This document shows positions 47,701 to 57,380 of a DNA stretch of 64,000 bases, in pieces. Under the pieces are notes generated by a model. The model did not search any database and was not told where the DNA came from. It saw nothing but the letters and a program-made list of their open reading frames with translations. How positions within the stretch are numbered: the first letter of the stretch is position 1; every line of letters starts with the position of its first letter. Source of the DNA: Microbacterium testaceum StLB037 (GTDB taxonomy: Bacteria > Actinomycetota > Actinomycetes > Actinomycetales > Microbacteriaceae); contig NC_015125.1 of NCBI RefSeq assembly GCF_000202635.1, positions 1,488,001-1,552,000 of the forward strand. The letters are read 5' to 3'. The position numbers were made by a program, and so were the translations under genes.

Positions 47701-49653
47701 ATGTCGACCACCCTCCCCTCTCGTCCGCTCGACCCGGACACGGCGCGTACCGTCGCCGCTCCCGTCCTCCCGACCCGCTCTCGTCTGCGCCCCCTCGGCC
47801 TCGGTGACGTCCGCATCACCGGCGGGTTCTGGGGCGAGCGACAGGGCGTCAACGCCGCCCACACGCTCGACCACATCCTCGGTCGTCTCGAGTCCGAGGG
47901 ATGGCTGCCGAACTTCGATCGCGCCGCCGCAGGAACCCTCCCGGCGGGTCGCCGGGGACGCGAGTTCAGCGACTCCGAGGTGTACAAGTACCTCGAAGCC
48001 ACCGCGTGGGAGATCGGTCGCAGCGACGATCCCGCGCTCGAACGCACCTTCCGCGACATCGTGGCGCGGGTGGCGGCGGCGCAGGAGACCGACGGCTACC
48101 TCAACACCGAGTTCGGGCGCCCCGGGCAGCAGCCGCGGTGGTCCGACCTGGAGTGGGGGCACGAGCTCTACTGCCTCGGCCATCTCTTCCAGGCGGCCGT
48201 CGCCCGCGAGCGGACGAGACCGGGTGCCGACGACGGGCTGCTCGCGATCGCACGACGCGCGGCGGATCTCGTCTGCGACGTCTTCGGACCCGACGGCATC
48301 CCCGCTTTCTGCGGCCATCCCGAGATCGAGGCGGCCCTCGTCGAGCTCGCCCGGGTCACGGGTGACACGCGCTACGCCGCCCAGGCCGCGCTCTTCGTCG
48401 AGCGACGCGGGCACGACACGCTCGCCGACATCGAGTGGGGTCGCCGGTACTTCCAGGACGACATTCCGGTGCGCGAAACGCGAGCCCTCGGCGGGCACGC
48501 CGTGCGTGCCAACTACCTCGCCGCGGGCGCGGTCGATGTCGCCGTGGAGAACGACGACGACGCGCTGCTCGCCGCCCTCCGTGGCCAGTGGGCCCGCACG
48601 CGGGGACGCCGCACGTACATCACCGGCGGCCAGGGCTCGCACCACCAGGACGAGGCGTTCGGCGACGACTGGGAGCTCCCGCCGGACCGCGCCTACTCCG
48701 AGACGTGCGCGGGCATCGCGTCGGTGATGTTCTCGTGGCGCCTTCTCCTGTCGGAAGGGGATGCCACGTACGCCGACCTGATCGAGCGCACGCTCTTCAA
48801 CGTCGTCGCCACCTCCCCCGCCGCGGACGGGCGCAGCTTCTTCTACGCCAACACGCTGCACCAGCGGGTCCCCGGCGTGGTTCCGGATCCTGACGCGACC
48901 TCCCCGCGCGCGTCGTCCTCGCTCCGGGCGCCGTGGTTCGAGGTGTCGTGCTGTCCGCCGAACGTGGCCCGCACGCTCGCCAGTCTCGACGCCTACGTCG
49001 CCACGGCCGACGCCGACGGCATCCAGATCCATCAGTACGCCCCGGCCGAGATCCGGACGACTCTCGAGGACGGCCGCGAGATCGCGTTCGACGTGGCGAC
49101 GCACTACCCCGCCGACGGCGTCGTTCGCGTCCGGATCGCCGCCGACGCCGACGAGGCCTGGACCCTGTCCCTGCGCGTGCCGGGATGGGCGACGGGCGCG
49201 CTCCTACGGGTCGACGGCGCGGACGGGCGCAGCGAGTCGCTGCCCGCCGAGCCCGGCTGGGCGCGGGTGCGCCGGGCCTTCCGTACGGGAGACGTGGTGC
49301 AGCTCGACCTGCCGATGGCGCCGCGCGTCGTCGTTCCCGACCCGCGCATCGACGCGGTCCGCGGCTGCGTCGCCGTCGAGCGGGGGCCGGAGGTGTGGGC
49401 GCTGGAGTCGGTCGACCTCGCCGAGGGGGCCGACGTCGGCGACGTCGCCCTCGCCTCCGACGCGTCCGTGGTCGAGAAGGACGGCCGCGTGTGGGTGCAG
49501 CTCGCGCACCGCGCGCCCGTCGACGAGGGCTGGCCGTACGCGCCCCCGACCCCCGCGGCCACCGGCGACGCGGAAGCAGTGGCCCTCGTGCCCTACCACG
49601 ACTGGGGCAACCGCGGCCCGTCCACGATGAGGGTCTGGATCCCGACCGCGTGA
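47701..49653 (+). CDS. beta-L-arabinofuranosidase, GH127 (HypBA1-like)
   Basis: A 650-residue GH127 enzyme (formerly DUF1680) that splits beta-linked L-arabinofuranosides by a cysteine nucleophile bound to zinc. All four metal-site residues are visible: E334 and C336 in YSETCAG, and C417 and C418 in FEVSCCPPN, almost the numbering of bifidobacterial HypBA1 (E338, C340, C417, C418). The ITGGFWGERQ start and SEVYKYLEATAWE are also typical. No signal peptide: it acts on imported arabinobiose. ATG 47701 has AAGGG 6 nt upstream; ATG 47695, overlapping the permease stop by 4 nt, is the alternative. Last gene of the operon, followed by a hairpin. Confidence 0.95.
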   Translation: MSTTLPSRPLDPDTARTVAAPVLPTRSRLRPLGLGDVRITGGFWGERQGVNAAHTLDHILGRLESEGWLPNFDRAAAGTLPAGRRGREFSDSEVYKYLEATAWEIGRSDDPALERTFRDIVARVAAAQETDGYLNTEFGRPGQQPRWSDLEWGHELYCLGHLFQAAVARERTRPGADDGLLAIARRAADLVCDVFGPDGIPAFCGHPEIEAALVELARVTGDTRYAAQAALFVERRGHDTLADIEWGRRYFQDDIPVRETRALGGHAVRANYLAAGAVDVAVENDDDALLAALRGQWARTRGRRTYITGGQGSHHQDEAFGDDWELPPDRAYSETCAGIASVMFSWRLLLSEGDATYADLIERTLFNVVATSPAADGRSFFYANTLHQRVPGVVPDPDATSPRASSSLRAPWFEVSCCPPNVARTLASLDAYVATADADGIQIHQYAPAEIRTTLEDGREIAFDVATHYPADGVVRVRIAADADEAWTLSLRVPGWATGALLRVDGADGRSESLPAEPGWARVRRAFRTGDVVQLDLPMAPRVVVPDPRIDAVRGCVAVERGPEVWALESVDLAEGADVGDVALASDASVVEKDGRVWVQLAHRAPVDEGWPYAPPTPAATGDAEAVALVPYHDWGNRGPSTMRVWIPTA

Positions 49654-49659
49654 CCACGG

Positions 49660-49693
49660 GACGGAGCTCGCTCCCCGAGGAGCGGGCTCCGTC
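49660..49693. terminator. bidirectional hairpin terminator
   Basis: GACGGAGCTCGCTCC (49660-49674) and GGAGCGGGCTCCGTC (49679-49693) pair over 15 positions with one wobble and a 4-nt loop, then TTCG. It lies between convergent GH127 and lactonase genes. Confidence 0.8.
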
Positions 49694-49709
49694 TTCGCGT
49701 TCGGGGGTC

Positions 49710-50939
49710 TCAGCGCATCGGCAGCAACCGCGTCGGCGAGGGCGACGCCGTGCGGTGACGCACGCGACCCGGCACGCCCGTGCGGGCATCGAGCGGGAGC
49801 GAGACGATCTCGTCGGCCAGCTGGCCCGCGACGAGCAGCGTGTCGTTGACCACGACGTGGTGCCGCGGCCAGTGCGTGCCGGCGTCCGCGAGAGCGGTGA
49901 ACTGCAGCGCCTCGCCCGCCCCGCGTACCGCGAGCACGCCGATCGTGTCGCTGCCGCGCACTCCCGCGTAGAGCGTGGAGCCGTCGCGGCTCGCGCACAG
50001 CTCGGCCGCGGTGTCGGTGTCGAGACTGCCGACGAGCGGCTGCCCGGAGATGATGTGCCACCGGCCCTCGGCATCCGGAGCCAGGACGAACACCTCGCGA
50101 CTGAGCTCGGTCACGACGTAGAGGTGGCCGGACGGATGCCACAACCCGTGCCGCGGACCGCTGCCCTTCGGCAGCACGACCTGCTGCACGAAACGCAGCC
50201 CGCTCTGGCCGGGGCGCCAGAAGCGCACCAGATCGAGGCCCATGTCGGTGGTGGCGACGAGACCGCTGGGGAGGAATATCGCCTGGTGCGAGCGCGAGAC
50301 GCGGGGGCCGATCGCGGCCTCCTCCGACTCGGCGTCGGTCTCGGGCACGGCGTCGTACGCGGGAACGTCGTACGCGGGAACGTCGTACGCGGGAACGAGG
50401 TCGCCGTACTCATCGCCCGCGGCTTCGCGCAGGGCCCGCGCGGCCGCGGCGAGATCGGGGACGACGGCGCCCGAGACGCGAGCGCCGGTCGAGACGCCGC
50501 TCTCCGCGGAGTCGGAGCCCCAGGGATCGGTGGCCTCCGCGGCGATCACGGGACGCGACGGGCGGCCCGCGGCATCCAGGTCGATCCGGACGACTCGTCC
50601 GTCGCTCCAGCAGCTCGCCACGAGGAAGGTCGCGTCCGGCGACACCGCGACATGGCAGACCGACTCGCCCGCCTCGATCGCGGGGCCGACCGGGGTCAGG
50701 CGCGTCTCGCTCGTGCGGCGGTAGGCCTGCACCGTCCCGTCGGATTCGAGCGCCGCGTAGAGCAGATCGTGCGTCGGGTGGGCGGCGAGCCACGATGCCG
50801 AACCGGGGGCGGCCACGGCCGTGCCGACCATTCCGAGCGGGCCCGAGGCCCAGACCGAATCGGCGTCTCCGGCTTGCAGGATGCCGATGCCTTCGGCCGA
50901 TCCCGCGTCCCCCGCGTAGGCCCCCACCCAGAAGCGCAT
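49710..50939 (-). CDS. lactonase family beta-propeller protein
   Basis: A 409-residue seven-bladed propeller resembling 6-phosphogluconolactonase (Pgl/YbhE type). Repeated blade patterns are LAAHPTHDLLYAALESDGTV, VAVSPDATFLVASCWSDGRV, GPRHGLWHPSGHLYVVTELS and LCASRDGSTLYAGVRGSDTI, with the His/Arg residues typical of the family (SRSHQAIF, HWPRHHVV). The actual substrate is uncertain. An acidic insertion near residues 180-205 holds VPAYDVPAYDVPAYD, three 15-bp tandem repeats. Its start lies 1 nt from the purA stop, so it is co-transcribed with purA. Confidence 0.85.
   Translation of the reverse strand: MRFWVGAYAGDAGSAEGIGILQAGDADSVWASGPLGMVGTAVAAPGSASWLAAHPTHDLLYAALESDGTVQAYRRTSETRLTPVGPAIEAGESVCHVAVSPDATFLVASCWSDGRVVRIDLDAAGRPSRPVIAAEATDPWGSDSAESGVSTGARVSGAVVPDLAAAARALREAAGDEYGDLVPAYDVPAYDVPAYDAVPETDAESEEAAIGPRVSRSHQAIFLPSGLVATTDMGLDLVRFWRPGQSGLRFVQQVVLPKGSGPRHGLWHPSGHLYVVTELSREVFVLAPDAEGRWHIISGQPLVGSLDTDTAAELCASRDGSTLYAGVRGSDTIGVLAVRGAGEALQFTALADAGTHWPRHHVVVNDTLLVAGQLADEIVSLPLDARTGVPGRVRHRTASPSPTRLLPMR
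50352..50396. repeat. three 15-bp units in the lactonase gene
   Basis: GTCGTACGCGGGAAC occurs three times without interruption (50352-50366, 50367-50381, 50382-50396), giving VPAYD x3 in the protein. Confidence 0.95.
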
Positions 50940-50940
50940 G

Positions 50941-52227
50941 TCAGTCGATCAGGTTGTGTCGCACGATCACCTGGTCGCGCGCCGGGCCGACGCCGATGAC
51001 CGAGATGCGCGTTCCGCTCATCTTCTCGAGTGCGAGGACGTAGTCCTGCGCGTTCTGCGGCAGGTCGTCGAACGTGCGGGCGGTGGAGATGTCTTCGCTC
51101 CAGCCGGGGTAGTACTCGAGGATCGGCTTCGCGTGGTGGAAGTCGGTCTGGTTCACCGGGAGGTCTTCGAAACGCACGCCGTCGACGTCGTACGCGACGC
51201 AGACCGGGATCTGCTCGAGACCGCCGAGGATGTCGAGCTTGGTCAGCACGAGGTCGGTGATGCCGTTGATGCGCGTCGCGTAGCGCGTGATGGGGGCGTC
51301 GTACCAGCCGACCCGGCGGGGGCGGCCCGTGGTGGTGCCGAACTCGAAACCGCGCGAGCGCAGCCAGTCGCCGCTCTCATCGAACAGCTCGGTCGGGAAC
51401 GGGCCCGAGCCGACGCGCGTCGTGTACGCCTTCACGATGCCCACGATGCGGTCGAGGCGGTTCGGGCCCACGCCCGAGCCGGTCGAGGCGCCGCCGGCCG
51501 TCGCGGACGACGACGTGACGAAGGGGTAGGTGCCGTGGTCGACGTCGAGCATCGTGGCCTGGCCGCCCTCGAAGACGACGACGTCGCCGGCATCCAGAGC
51601 CTCGTTCAGCAGCAGCGAGGTGTCGGCGACCATCGGCCGCACGCGCTCGGCGTAGGCGAGCAGGTCTTCGACGACCTCGTCGACGGTGATGGAGCGGCGG
51701 TTGAAGACCTTGACCAGCAGGTGGTTCTTCTGGTCGAGGGCTCCCTCGACCTTCTGGCGCAGGATGTTCTCGTCGAAGAGGTCTTGCACGCGGATGCCGA
51801 CGCGGTTGATCTTGTCGGCGTACGCGGGGCCGATCCCACGGCCGGTCGTGCCGATCTGACGCTTGCCGAGGAAGCGCTCCGTGACCTTGTCGAGCGTGCG
51901 GTGGTACTGCGTGATGATGTGCGCGTTGGCGCTGATCTTCAAGCGGCTCGTGTCGAGGCCGCGCGCGTTCAGCGCCTCGAGCTCGGCGAACAGCACCTCG
52001 AGGTCGACGACGACGCCGTTGCCGATCACGGGAGTCACCCCGGGCGAGAGGATGCCGCTGGGCAGGAGGTGCAGCGCGTACTTCTCGTCGCCGATGACGA
52101 CGGTGTGGCCGGCGTTGTTGCCGCCGTTGAACTTCACCACCCAGTCGGTGCGCTCACCGAGCAGATCGGTGGCCTTGCCCTTGCCCTCGTCGCCCCACTG
52201 GACGCCGACGATCACGATTCCGGGCAT
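50941..52227 (-). CDS. purA: adenylosuccinate synthetase
   Basis: A 428-residue PurA joining IMP and aspartate with GTP on the way to AMP. The GTP-binding loop is [14 protein letters not shown] (GDEGKGK at residues 12-18). [17 protein letters not shown] (catalytic His), [50 protein letters not shown] and LTKLDILGG are all conserved. Length is normal. ATG 52227 has GAGGAG upstream. It is followed 1 nt later by the lactonase-like gene. Confidence 0.97.
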   Translation of the reverse strand: MPGIVIVGVQWGDEGKGKATDLLGERTDWVVKFNGGNNAGHTVVIGDEKYALHLLPSGILSPGVTPVIGNGVVVDLEVLFAELEALNARGLDTSRLKISANAHIITQYHRTLDKVTERFLGKRQIGTTGRGIGPAYADKINRVGIRVQDLFDENILRQKVEGALDQKNHLLVKVFNRRSITVDEVVEDLLAYAERVRPMVADTSLLLNEALDAGDVVVFEGGQATMLDVDHGTYPFVTSSSATAGGASTGSGVGPNRLDRIVGIVKAYTTRVGSGPFPTELFDESGDWLRSRGFEFGTTTGRPRRVGWYDAPITRYATRINGITDLVLTKLDILGGLEQIPVCVAYDVDGVRFEDLPVNQTDFHHAKPILEYYPGWSEDISTARTFDDLPQNAQDYVLALEKMSGTRISVIGVGPARDQVIVRHNLID

Positions 52228-52323
52228 GAGTGCTCCTCGCATGTTGTCCGGCGGTACACCCCATCCTATCGAGAGGGTCCGACACCGCCCCCGCAAGCCC
52301 CGCCTCGGCGGAGGCCGGCTCGC

Positions 52324-52329
52324 TAGCGT
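52324..52329 (+). promoter_or_regulatory. -10 box, leaderless type (Pr6Pr gene)
   Basis: TAGCGT with 6 nt to ATG 52336; no ribosome site visible. Confidence 0.5.
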
Positions 52330-52335
52330 GCCCCC

Positions 52336-53064
52336 ATGGCACGATTCTCGGCGTCGACGACGGCGCAGACCGCGGGGCGCGCCCCGGGGTGGGCGGCGGG
52401 GTGGAACCTCGCGCGGGTGGCGATGGCGGTGCTCGTCGCGGTGGCGGTGGCCGCCCAGTTCGTCTCGACGGTGAGCTTCTCCGCCGCGATGGGCCGCGAC
52501 CTCCTCACCGTCGTGGCGAACTTCTTCAGCTTCTTCACGAATCTGTCCAACCTCTCGGCGGTCGTCGTGCTCGCTCTCGCGGGAGCGAGGTTCTTCGTCC
52601 GCGGCCGCCGTCTCGAGGCCGATCCCCCCGCCCTGGCCACCGCTCTGGCGTGGGTGTCGACCTACATGATCATCACCGGCATCGTCTACAACCTGCTGTT
52701 GCGAGGGCTCCCGCCGCAGCCCGAGTCGGTGGGCTGGTCGAACGAGATCGTGCACGTGTGGGCCCCGCTGTTCTTCCTGCTCGATCTCCTCGTCGGTCCG
52801 GGTCGACGTCGGCTCCCGTGGAAGGCGGCCCTCGGCGCGGCGATCTTCCCGATCGTCTGGATCGTCTACACCCTCGCGCGCGCCCCCTTCATCACGAACC
52901 AGACGACGGGCGCGCCGTACTGGTATCCGTATCCGTTCTTCGACCCGCACACGAACGGCTGGGGCAGCGTCGCGGTCTACATCGTCGTCATCGCGGTGGC
53001 GGTCGTGGGTCTGGCGTGCGGGGCCGTCGCGATCGGGCGGGTGCGCGGCATCCGTTCGTCCTGA
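52336..53064 (+). CDS. Pr6Pr family membrane protein
   Basis: A 242-residue protein with six predicted spans: [100 protein letters not shown] and [31 protein letters not shown] and [11 protein letters not shown] match the Pr6Pr family, a group of unknown function related to FAR-17a/AIG1-like proteins. The start is set by the close -10 box. It is divergent from purA and ends at a hairpin. Confidence 0.85.
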   Translation: MARFSASTTAQTAGRAPGWAAGWNLARVAMAVLVAVAVAAQFVSTVSFSAAMGRDLLTVVANFFSFFTNLSNLSAVVVLALAGARFFVRGRRLEADPPALATALAWVSTYMIITGIVYNLLLRGLPPQPESVGWSNEIVHVWAPLFFLLDLLVGPGRRRLPWKAALGAAIFPIVWIVYTLARAPFITNQTTGAPYWYPYPFFDPHTNGWGSVAVYIVVIAVAVVGLACGAVAIGRVRGIRSS

Positions 53065-53102
53065 GGCGCCGCTCGCAGAATCTCGTCGTCCTCGCGGAAA
53101 TC

Positions 53103-53128
53103 GGCGCGAACTCTCCGAGTTCGACGCC
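53103..53128 (+). terminator. hairpin terminator
   Basis: GGCGCGAACTC (53103-53113), 3-nt loop, GAGTTCGACGCC (53117-53128) with one bulged A, then TTTCTCC. It follows the Pr6Pr gene. Confidence 0.7.
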
Positions 53129-53168
53129 TTTCTCCGAGCGGGGGACGGATGCCACGCCCCGGGCGCTC

Positions 53169-53174
53169 TACCCT
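53169..53174 (+). promoter_or_regulatory. -10 box, leaderless type (cyclophilin gene)
   Basis: TACCCT with 7 nt to GTG 53182. Confidence 0.45.
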
Positions 53175-53181
53175 GGAGCGC

Positions 53182-53847
53182 GTGCGCACGCGACTGATCT
53201 CGGCGGTTCTCGCCGCCTCCGCCCTGCTCCTGATCGCCGGATGCGCGGGGCCCACCCCCGCCACCCCGCCCGCGAGCGAACCGAGCGCGGCCGGCGCGTG
53301 CGCCTACCCGACGTCGGGGAAGCCGTCGGTCGACGTCACCCCTCCCGCGGAGGGGACGGAGCGGCCGGCCGGGGACGTCCCGGTGACGCTCGATACTTCC
53401 GCCGGGCAGATCTCGATGACCCTCACCGGCGCGCGCACGCCGTGCACGGTCGAGAGCTTCGTGTCGCTCGCACAGCAGCAGTACTTCACCAACACGCAGT
53501 GCCACCGCCTCACGACGCAGGGCATCTTCGTGCTGCAGTGCGGCGATCCCACCGGGACGGGTCGCGGCGGGCCGGGCTACACGTTCGCCGACGAGCTCGA
53601 CGGTAGCGAGACCTACCCGGCCGGGACGGTCGCGATGGCCAACACCGGCCAGCCCGGGACGAACGGCTCGCAGTTCTTCCTCGTCTACGCCGACTCGAAG
53701 CTGCCCCCGAGCTACACGGTCTTCGGCACTCTCTCACCGGAGGGCCTCGCGGTGGTCGAGAAGATCGGCCAGGCCGGCGTCGCCGGCGGGGGTGCCGACG
53801 GCGCGCCCGCGACTCCGGTGGAGATCACCGCCGTCACGGTCGGCTGA
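53182..53847 (+). CDS. cyclophilin-type peptidyl-prolyl isomerase lipoprotein
   Basis: A 221-residue exported isomerase. The lipobox is LLIAGCAG (Cys 21), followed by a Pro/Ala-rich linker. The cyclophilin domain runs [93 protein letters not shown] and [33 protein letters not shown] has Leu where most cyclophilins have Arg/Phe-containing RxIxxFMIQGGD, so catalysis may be altered. It would act on the outer face of the membrane in folding exported proteins. GTG 53182 gives a compact signal peptide. Confidence 0.9.
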   Translation: MRTRLISAVLAASALLLIAGCAGPTPATPPASEPSAAGACAYPTSGKPSVDVTPPAEGTERPAGDVPVTLDTSAGQISMTLTGARTPCTVESFVSLAQQQYFTNTQCHRLTTQGIFVLQCGDPTGTGRGGPGYTFADELDGSETYPAGTVAMANTGQPGTNGSQFFLVYADSKLPPSYTVFGTLSPEGLAVVEKIGQAGVAGGGADGAPATPVEITAVTVG

Positions 53848-53919
53848 CACTCCTCCTCCCCAACGCGGAGGGGGGACGGAACCCCTCCACACGAGTCGGG
53901 GAGCGGCATCCGCCCCCGA

Positions 53920-55374
<1,455 letters not shown>

Positions 55375-55388
55375 CGAGACGACCTCGA

Positions 55389-55423
55389 CGAGAGCCCGCG
55401 GCGCCCGGCGTCGCGGGCTCTCG
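55389..55423 (+). terminator. hairpin terminator after argG
   Basis: CGAGAGCCCGCG (55389-55400) and CGCGGGCTCTCG (55412-55423) pair perfectly over 12 bp with an 11-nt loop. Confidence 0.75.
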
Positions 55424-55551
55424 CGCGTTGCGGGCCCACGCGCAGCGCTGGCTCCCGCGCATCGCAGGCTCCCGCGCATCGCCAGCTCCCGCGCATCGCC
55501 GGCTCCCGCGCGCGGCTGGCCCCCGAGCATCGCGGGCTCTCGCGCATCGCG
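55416..55551. repeat. 17-bp tandem repeat array, eight units
   Basis: Eight consecutive 17-mers, consensus GGCTCCCGCGCATCGCN, from 55416 to 55551; the central units at 55450-55500 are nearly identical. It lies between the convergent 3' ends of argG and the lipoprotein gene, and the first unit overlaps the argG hairpin. Confidence 0.9.
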
Positions 55552-55574
55552 GGCCCCTCCGGGAGCGCCGGTCG

Positions 55575-56075
55575 CTAGCTCAGCACACCGCACGCGCTGA
55601 AAACGGTGATCGTGACGATCCCCTCCGCACCCGTCTGCGACTGCAGGAGATACGACCCGGTGTCATTCCGGATCAGCGTGTAGGGGGAGGTCGCGATCAC
55701 GCTCCGGCCGGGGGCGACCTCGACATCGCCCGGGGTGTCGGAGGTCGTGACGTCACTCGCGTAGGTCTCGCGGATCTCGGCGATCGTCGAGGCGGGATCG
55801 GTGGCGCCGAAGACCCGGATCCAGTTCCACCGCGCGATCCCCGGGTCCTCGTCCGCGCAGGCCTCCACATCGTCGTTGTGGGGCTGGTCGAACTTCACCT
55901 CTCCGAACGCCGCGACCAGGGCGTCGCTCACCGCGCGCGCGTCGGAGCGCACCTCGTTCATCGACTTCGTGAAGGTCCGCGTCGGCACGTCGGTCGGCGC
56001 GTCCGCCGTGCACCCCGCAAAGCCCATCGCGAGGAGGGGAACGGCCAGCAGGGACAGGGAGGGATGACGGCGCAC
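55575..56075 (-). CDS. hypothetical lipoprotein
   Basis: A 166-residue lipoprotein: signal MRRHPSLSLLAVPLLAMGFA then GCTAD with lipidated Cys 22. The mature part has TFTKSMNEVRSDARAVSDAL, VKFDQPHNDDVEACADEDPG, WNWIRVFGATDPASTIAEIR and SPYTLIRNDTGSYLLQSQTG, ending TVFSACGVLS with a second and third cysteine that may form a disulfide. The family is not recognised; the size resembles small LppA/DUF4853-type mycobacterial and microbacterial lipoproteins. GTG 56075 follows GGGAGG at good spacing. It is divergent from the tetR operon. Confidence 0.7.
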   Translation of the reverse strand: MRRHPSLSLLAVPLLAMGFAGCTADAPTDVPTRTFTKSMNEVRSDARAVSDALVAAFGEVKFDQPHNDDVEACADEDPGIARWNWIRVFGATDPASTIAEIRETYASDVTTSDTPGDVEVAPGRSVIATSPYTLIRNDTGSYLLQSQTGAEGIVTITVFSACGVLS

Positions 56076-56105
56076 GATCCCATCCTCCCGCGACACCTCA
56101 AGAAT

Positions 56106-56140
56106 AAGTTGCACACACCCGTGCACTTTCGGCGTACACT
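56106..56140 (+). promoter_or_regulatory. TetR-type operator and -10 box
   Basis: AAGTTGCAC (56106-56114) and GTGCACTTT (56121-56129) form an inverted repeat (7 of 9 paired) around ACACCC, directly upstream of a -10 box TACACT (56135-56140). GTG 56149 is 8 nt further. Likely autoregulatory. Confidence 0.6.
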
Positions 56141-56148
56141 GATCCCTC

Positions 56149-56754
56149 GTGAGCATTCCCACCCGCCGCGACGCCGTCGAGAACCGCGCCGGCATCCTCG
56201 ACGCAGCGACCGCCGCGATCGGCCACGACCCGCGCGCGTCGATCGACGCGATCGCCCGCCGCGCCGGACTCTCACGCCGCGCCCTGTACGGCCACTTCGA
56301 CGACCGCAACGCCATCATCCGCGAGGTCATCGCCGCGGGGGCGGTCCGCTTCAACGCCATCGCCGACCGCGTCGACGACGCCGACTCGCGCGTGGCGCTC
56401 GCGCGCCTGGCATCCGAGCTCTGGGCGGAAGCCGCTCACGTGCAGGCCGCCGCCGCGCTCGCCCTCGACGACGCGCACCTGCCCGAGACCTCCGCCGCGC
56501 TCGCCCCGCTGCGTCGCCGGATCGACGCGATCGTCCGCCGCGGGCAGGAAGCCGGCGAGCTGCGCACCGACCTGCCCGCCCCGACCCTGTCGCGCCTGCT
56601 CGAAGAGACGGGCCGCACGGTCGTCAGCCGCGTCGACGCCGGCGCGTCGACGGCGCGCTCGATCGCCGTCCGCGCCGTCCTGGGCATCGCCGGCCTGTCG
56701 TGGACCGAGGCCCAGACCCTCCTCGCGGAGTACCCCGAACTGGAGAAGCAGTGA
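56149..56754 (+). CDS. TetR family transcriptional regulator
   Basis: A 201-residue regulator. The N-terminal HTH is AGILDAATAAIGHDPRASID followed by AIARRAGLSRRALYGHFDDR, with the GHF(D/E) signature ending recognition. The all-helical ligand domain is Ala/Arg-rich with no recognised ligand. It begins the three-gene operon with the degenerate ABC protein (4-nt GTGA overlap) and the YhgE/Pip protein, so it probably senses a compound handled by that system. The inverted repeat at 56106-56129 is the likely operator. Confidence 0.9.
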   Translation: MSIPTRRDAVENRAGILDAATAAIGHDPRASIDAIARRAGLSRRALYGHFDDRNAIIREVIAAGAVRFNAIADRVDDADSRVALARLASELWAEAAHVQAAAALALDDAHLPETSAALAPLRRRIDAIVRRGQEAGELRTDLPAPTLSRLLEETGRTVVSRVDAGASTARSIAVRAVLGIAGLSWTEAQTLLAEYPELEKQ

Positions 56755-57380
56755 GAATCGTCCTCTCCGAGGTCGCGAAGGGCCGCGCTGAGCGCGCCCT
56801 CCCCCCGACCTCCGCCGCGTTCGAGACGGGCCGGGCCACCCTGGCCCTCGCCGAGACGGAGCAGCGTCCCACGGTGCTGGGCCTGGTGGCATCCGGTCGC
56901 ATGAAGATCGACAGCGGCGAGGTCACGATCGACGGACGAACGGATGCCAAGGCCATCCGCCGCCGGGTCGCCCTGGTCGACGCCCCCGTCGTGTCGGAGC
57001 CCGAGCCGAACGTCACCGTCACGGGCGTCGTCGCCGAGGAACTGATGTTCGCCGGGCACGCGCCCACGCCCTTCGCCGCCGCGCGCTGGCTCGAGGACAT
57101 CGGCCTCGACGCGCTCGCGAGTCTGCCGATCGGCAACGTCGATCCGGCCGCCCGGGTCCGCCTGCTCCTCGAGCTCGCGGCGCTGCGCAAAGACGTCGAG
57201 GGACTCGTCCTCGTCGCGCCCGACCGCCACGGCGGCGAGCCCGCCGCCTGGTGGCGCATCGCCGGCGAGTTCGCGGAGCGCGGGTACGCCGTGCTCGTGA
57301 TCGCGGGCCAGGCGTCGCAGACGGCCCTGGACGCCGCCGGTGCGCTCAACACCACACCTGCCGAGGAGGACGCGCGATGA
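56751..57380 (+). CDS. degenerate ABC-ATPase-like protein of the YhgE operon
   Basis: A 209-residue protein. Its layout follows an ABC ATPase: a short strand set, GLVASGRMKIDSGEVTIDGR (resembling the G.I..G.(V/I).(I/V).G region after Walker A), VALVDAPVVSEPEPNVTVTG (Q-loop region) and VEGLVLVAPDRHGGEPAAWW (Walker B region). But no GxxGxGKST loop precedes it (ETEQRPTVLGL occupies that place), LSGGQ is replaced by GNVDPAARVR, and no catalytic Glu follows strand B. It is therefore probably a non-hydrolytic scaffold. GTG 56751 overlaps the TetR stop; its own stop overlaps the YhgE start. Confidence 0.6.
   Translation: MRIVLSEVAKGRAERALPPTSAAFETGRATLALAETEQRPTVLGLVASGRMKIDSGEVTIDGRTDAKAIRRRVALVDAPVVSEPEPNVTVTGVVAEELMFAGHAPTPFAAARWLEDIGLDALASLPIGNVDPAARVRLLLELAALRKDVEGLVLVAPDRHGGEPAAWWRIAGEFAERGYAVLVIAGQASQTALDAAGALNTTPAEEDAR

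Noticed and set aside
55416..55551. CRISPR array
   Set aside because: Units are contiguous 17-mers without spacers and no cas genes are near.
56751..57380. Functional ABC ATPase call
   Set aside because: Walker A, LSGGQ and the catalytic Glu are all missing, so only a degenerate ABC-like label is justified.
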